A stretch of DNA of 64,000 bases from Cladochytrium replicatum. Taxonomy: Eukaryota > Chytridiomycota > Chytridiomycetes > Cladochytriales > Cladochytriaceae. Shown here piece after piece: positions 59,839 through 64,000 of this stretch. The position numbers and the translations under genes are program-made. The first letter of the stretch is position 1, and each line of letters starts with the position of its first letter. The DNA is taken from contig JAHLKD010000015.1 in assembly GCA_025526935.1 (NCBI GenBank), positions 434,001 through 498,000 of the forward strand, in the 5' to 3' direction. The notes below the pieces were generated by a model. That model saw only the letters and a list, made by a program, of their open reading frames with translations, was not told where the DNA came from and ran no database searches.

Positions 59839-60599
59839 TTGATGTGGAACTGGTATTTATTAGATAATGTGTTGGAGACGGACATCCTGGAGGTAAGATC
59901 CAGACGGATATGAAGGAGCTGTAATCACTCGTAGTCTAGATATACTTACATTGAGTCAGTTTTCCCTTCTTCTCTTTTGTACTGGGCTTTACTCATACTG
60001 AGTAGTACTTACCTTTAAATATTGGGGTTCATCACACTCGGCGTGACCACTCGCTACCAGTGAAACTAATACGCCAAACTGGCGTTGCAGCCTGTCTTTT
60101 CCTCGACTTCATCCTTTCAGAAAAGCCTCAAATTTGACGAAGGTGAGCTCCTCCGCCTCCACCATCCAGTTTCTTCAAAACGACAGTCTCGCAGTACCGG
60201 TGGGGGGTGTTGGGATTGGTCGCGGCGAAGTATGGGCGGAGTCATGGTCAACACCGACGTCACCCTCAAATATGTCATTACACGTCTCATGCCTCTCGGT
60301 CGACGTACTCTTCCGACCCTTTCGGCAGTAACGAGTTGACAGACTCAGAGATAATATCAATCAAACTCCTGAAATGGAAGATGGAAGGAACAGTGACGGA
60401 TACGGCATGCTCACAACTTCTATCGATGAACATCTTGAATGTCCCTAAAAAGGAGTTGCTCAGTTTTCACAATTTGAAAAAGCTTTCGCTTGAACTAGTC
60501 GTGGTTGAATCCATGCCAATACATTGCTGTGTCAATGTTGTTTATGAAGTAGTCCGCTGATTTGGACCACCTGCACTATTGATCAGATCAAGGGAGTTA

Positions 60600-62270
60600 A
60601 GAATCAGGAAAATCACGATTGCATCAATGGAGCATTGTACCAATACCTAGCAAAAGACAGGAAACTGTTTCAGAGCAAATAAGACATCGCTTTCACTGTT
60701 TCCACATATGGTTTCCAGCTATTTTGAAAAACAATTTCGATTGCTGGCCCCTTCTCAACATGAACCTCCCACCCATTGAGCAGGCGAAGCGGCATAACAT
60801 GATCATCTGCGGTGACATGAGCTCTTTTTTGCAGTCACTTGTGGAATGGTACGTGCACGAGATTGGTGCTGTTGTAAATCTGTGAATTTCTTCCAATTAA
60901 TGACACATCATTTGTGTTATATCACAGATGGTTTCGAGTTTACTCTTCCTGACAACAAGAAGACTATATCTTGTAGCACATTATTATGATAACAGGGGAC
61001 CTCCACTCTGTTTCAACTCTGATTTGCATGAAGGGAACAAACAGGAAACATCCATGTCGATATTGCACAATGTGGAATTGCGAAAAAGAACTACACGTAC
61101 TTTCCAATGACTCCTCCACACGACTACGATTGTGTACAACCTCCAACACATCGGGAAGCAGCAAACCAACTGGATGGTGTCCGCCAAACCTTCAGAGCGG
61201 AGGACTGCATCAGAGGGCCATCTGAGTCGAACTAGACACATTCAAACTGTTCGACAAATACAAGCGACTGGGACCCGGACAAAAAGGCAAAATAAAGGAT
61301 CTTGAGACAATGACTGGTAAGTGCTTGAAGCTTCAAGCATGTTGTGAATGGAGACCGGACACGGATCTGCAGGATTCAAAGCGTGCTCATTAATTTTCTG
61401 TACCGCACTAGGAAAACAACAGGAAAAATCTGTATTTCATCAACTGTCTAGTGGGCCATTTGTGGTAAGCAGAACTGGCGATGCGGGATGAACCGAACGT
61501 TGAGTTAAGGTGCCAGAATACACGCTTATTTCGACACCACAAAAGGTGTTAGTTCATCTAGACAGCAGGACGGTGGCCATGGAAGTCGGAATCCGCTAAG
61601 GAGTGTGTCTATCGTATGGCCGCATTTGTTCCCTATCGATGCAATGCATTTGTTTGTTCCTAAATGTGGAAAGAGATATGTTCAACACTGGAGAGGCATT
61701 TTCGTCAGATCACCGGAGGTCAATCATGAATGGGAATTTGTGCTTTCCGACGCTCAATGGAAAGATATCGGCCTGGCAATGGAGAAGGGGCGTCATCATA
61801 TCCCCACTTCTTTTGGGCGTCCTTCTCGGAATATTGATATCCACTGGAAAGGGTTCAAGTCGGAAGAATGGTCGAAGTGGATGACAATGTTTTCTGTTCC
61901 ATTGCTCGAAAACAAACTGCCCAACGAACATTGGAAGAAATGACCAACTTTGTGAAAGCAGTCCAGCTTTGCTGCAAAGATGATATGCTGACTAGAGCCG
62001 ACATCACATCAATCGAAACGGCATTCCTCGCATTTCAAAGCCATTATGAGAAGCTATTTACCTATACGAGACAAGGCGACTGCGGGTTGCTAATCAGTGT
62101 TTCACTACCTGGGTCATTTTGTCAAGACAATTCGAACTTGTGGACCGCCTTAGGCGTACTGGCAGTATCCAATGGAACGGCTTTGTGGGCTGCTTGTGCC
62201 GTTGGTTGGCAAGTTCCATACACCAGCTTTGTCAACAACGTCAAATTGTCTTCTAGGCTTTAATAAACAA
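60600..62270 (+). pseudogene. Tnp2 (CACTA/En-Spm-like) transposase remnant
   Basis: In plus-strand order: MITGDLHSVSTLICMKGTNR followed by HPCRYCTMWNC (60985-61075), YFPMTPPHDYDCVQPPTHRE in another frame, LFPIDAMHLFVPKCGKRYVQ with HWRGIF (about 61625-61715), HIPTSFGRPSRNIDIHWKG, SEEWSKWMTMFSVPLLENK (61795-61915), and HFVKTIRTCGPP and YWQYPMERLCGLLVPL (about 62110-62200). These are the ordered landmarks of Tnp2 transposases, including the IDxMHL motif. Several frame changes and at least one stop break it up. The 60085-60560 frames may be its N-terminal part but are not recognisable. No terminal CACTA repeats were found. Confidence 0.72.
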
Positions 62271-62755
62271 CTATGGGAGCCATTTTCGTGACAGCAACAT
62301 TGAAACAGTAACAAAATCGAGCGCATCATCGTCGACTTGATATGTTGGTGAACCGCTTTCCCATCTTCATCTAGTTTTGTTATGAAGGGCAAATTTATCG
62401 CGATACACATGATTTTTCTTATTTCTCCAGAGAACAACCAAGAAACGGAAGAAAATAGCCCTACACAAAACGAAAACCATTTCGGGATCCGTCCTCGTTA
62501 AACAAACGAGTCAAGCGGTTGAGCTCAAAACATGATAAAGATAAAGAAGTATTAAGAAAAGTCAAGAAACAAGAAAAAAAAAGAAAAGAAAACATGGACC
62601 TCTAAAAGAGAATAAGCATGGAAAAAGCAATCTCACCCCAAACGTATCCTACAAATGCGGCAATTGGGCCGTCTCAGGTCACAAAAAAACTATGAACAAT
62701 TAAATAAGACATAGTTTAAAAAACAACACATCCAAAAGGGGCAACTGCTCAAAAA

Positions 62756-64000
62756 CTATGCCTTTCCAATGTCCATAGCAGCAACCTGCTGCCACCGTTG
62801 AGACGATGACGACAACGACGATCCAGATGCCCTCAACCCCGCCAAATTCTGCCAACTCCTCTTTGTCTGCAATAAAGGCTGCGAAACGTTCGAACTCCCG
62901 GCCGTACCCGTGAATCCCCACCTCGCTCCAGATCCAGCTCCAGGTCTCCCCCTCCAACGCCCCGCAACACCGCCAGCAGTCACATCCACAACCCACAACA
63001 GCATCCCCTGCACCACCGCACCGGAAATCAGCGCCAGATCATGCGAGCCCACCGATGCGTCCGAAGAAGCCCAAAAGAGCCCGTTTTTGCTGCTCATCGG
63101 TTGTGGCGGCAGAGATGGAGTCACGGAGGGCACTCCAAGCCTCGTCCCGTCCTCCTCCTTGATAACCACTTCCGGCTCCTGCTTGCCCACCACCTTCCGT
63201 GAAATCGGTCCTGTTTCCCGTACCGCTGAAGAAACCGAACGCATCGGTGTAGTACTCCAGCTTGACGCCCACAACGTCCGCTGCGGGGACGTAAGCACGC
63301 CCTTTCCAAACGAGTTCAGAGCAGTGCCTAAACGCACGCTGCGCGATCGCGTGTCGACGAACGACGGGATGACAAAGGCATCCGCGTCGCCGAACGCAAA
63401 CTGCAGCGGCTGCTTGGCCTGCAGCTGGTTTGAGGACATAGCAACATTCGATCCAACACCGAACGAGCCGTCATCCAGGGACTCGGTGGGGTCACCACCG
63501 GCTCTCCTGGGCGACTCGCTCAGGGGTCTCGAGAAGCTACTTGCCCGTCGTACCAGGGAGGAACTGTGAGGTGAGAGCATGCCTGCGAAATCGACTTCTG
63601 CTGAGTCGGCTTGCGAAGCGTCAAGTACAGGGGATTGGGACAAATTTGTAGAAGATGGGGGTGATGGCAGGAGGGAATGGTTGGATTTGGATGCCATTTG
63701 GGCGACGAATTGACTAGCGAGCATCTCAAGGCGGGATTCAAGGAGACGATTCTTGCTTTCCGAGTGACGGAGGCGAGCTTGAAGCTGCGAATTTTCTGAC
63801 TGGAGGTCTGCGGTCATGCTCTCAAGGTTCTCAACGTAGCGCTTCTTCTTGTCGCGAGATTCCTGAGCGGCAGCACGGTTTCTGAGCATTCTATTTGAAA
63901 CTGTTAGTAAGAACTCATAAAAATTGTTCTCAACAAGAGTTTACCTCTCTTTCTGCTTCTCCTCCTTCTCTTCGATGGTGAGCGCCTTTCGGCGCTTCGT
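62756..64000 (-). CDS. HacA/XBP1-like bZIP transcription factor (5' end beyond window)
   Basis: The gene enters from the right edge: a visible exon 64000-63945, a 54-bp intron, then exon 63890-62756 (unspliced reading, in phase). The basic region reads KRRKALTIEEKEEKQKERM and LRNRAAAQESRDKKKRYVEN, followed by a leucine zipper (LESMTADLQSENSQLQARL). EEKxxxxxERMLRNRAAAQxSRxxKK is close to HacA, the factor of the unfolded protein response. After Ser-rich sequence, the frame passes through a perfect CCGCAGC stem-loop (63274-63292) and ends with a hydrophobic stretch (LALISGAVVQGMLLWVV) and a stop at 62756. A second frame, entered if about 2 mod 3 bases are removed near the loop, reads VKLEYYTDAFGFFSGTG and stops at 63039. 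Confidence 0.85.
63274..63292 (-). promoter_or_regulatory. Candidate Ire1 cleavage stem-loop in the bZIP transcript
   Basis: On the transcript strand ACGTCC-CCGCAGC-GGACGT forms a six-pair perfect stem around a seven-base loop. The loop sequence CCGCAGC is the same as the 5' Ire1 site of animal XBP1. A partner loop was not found with confidence, so cleavage is inference. Confidence 0.5.

Noticed and set aside
62910-63569. A 219-codon plus-strand frame opposite the bZIP gene
   Set aside because: It lies antisense to a recognisable bZIP coding exon in GC-rich DNA where several frames stay open. It shows no domain.

Overview
The window reads as nuclear DNA of a flagellated early-diverging fungus, most likely a chytrid. 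The genes have many short introns (about 49-75 bp, GT-AG, often with a CTAAC-like branch site). The gene content mixes fungal markers (a KTR-type mannosyltransferase, a HacA/XBP1-like bZIP factor, Par-1/MARK and Aurora kinases) with a ciliary gene, CFAP57, that non-flagellated fungi lack. This assignment comes from gene content only; no rRNA or tRNA was seen.

Layout. 0-11.3 kb: an RS-rich protein (+), a gene-poor stretch with one possible decayed gene, and a large disordered protein (-). 12.3-24.9 kb: a mobile-DNA island. It holds an intact hAT transposase (18.9-21.3 kb), an unrecognised 560-residue ORF (15.9-17.6 kb) with a broken second copy (14.1-15.1 kb), five blocks of a 97-bp satellite in both orientations, GGGTC-rich ends carrying a 16-bp terminal inverted repeat, and a Ty1/copia relic whose pieces lie on both strands. 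25-33.3 kb: MARK/Par-1 kinase (+), KTR mannosyltransferase (-), Aurora kinase (+) and a glycine-rich RRM protein (+). 33.3-39.8 kb: a Ser/Pro-rich gene plus decayed genes, namely an Sch9-like AGC kinase without its catalytic core and a DEAH-box helicase with an inverted internal piece. 40.1-51.7 kb: an arrestin-like adaptor (+), three tandem DUF4436 membrane proteins (-; the middle one carries a stop codon), an XAP5/FAM50 protein (-) and a GH5-like glycosidase interrupted by two membrane helices (+). 51.8-59.3 kb: CFAP57 (-, 14 exons) head-to-head with a kinase-TM-WD40 fusion (+). 59.6-62.3 kb: a three-copy 80-bp minisatellite and a decayed Tnp2/CACTA-type transposase. 62.7-64 kb: a HacA/XBP1-like bZIP gene (-) running off the window, whose transcript contains a perfect Ire1-type stem-loop.

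Most multi-exon models were built by hand from splice signals, with reading phase checked across every junction, so exon edges are predictions. The strongest candidates for something new are the hAT element with its accessory ORF and satellite ends, the TKL kinase-TM-WD40 fusion, the GH5 domain split by a membrane hairpin, and the CCGCAGC stem-loop in the bZIP transcript.
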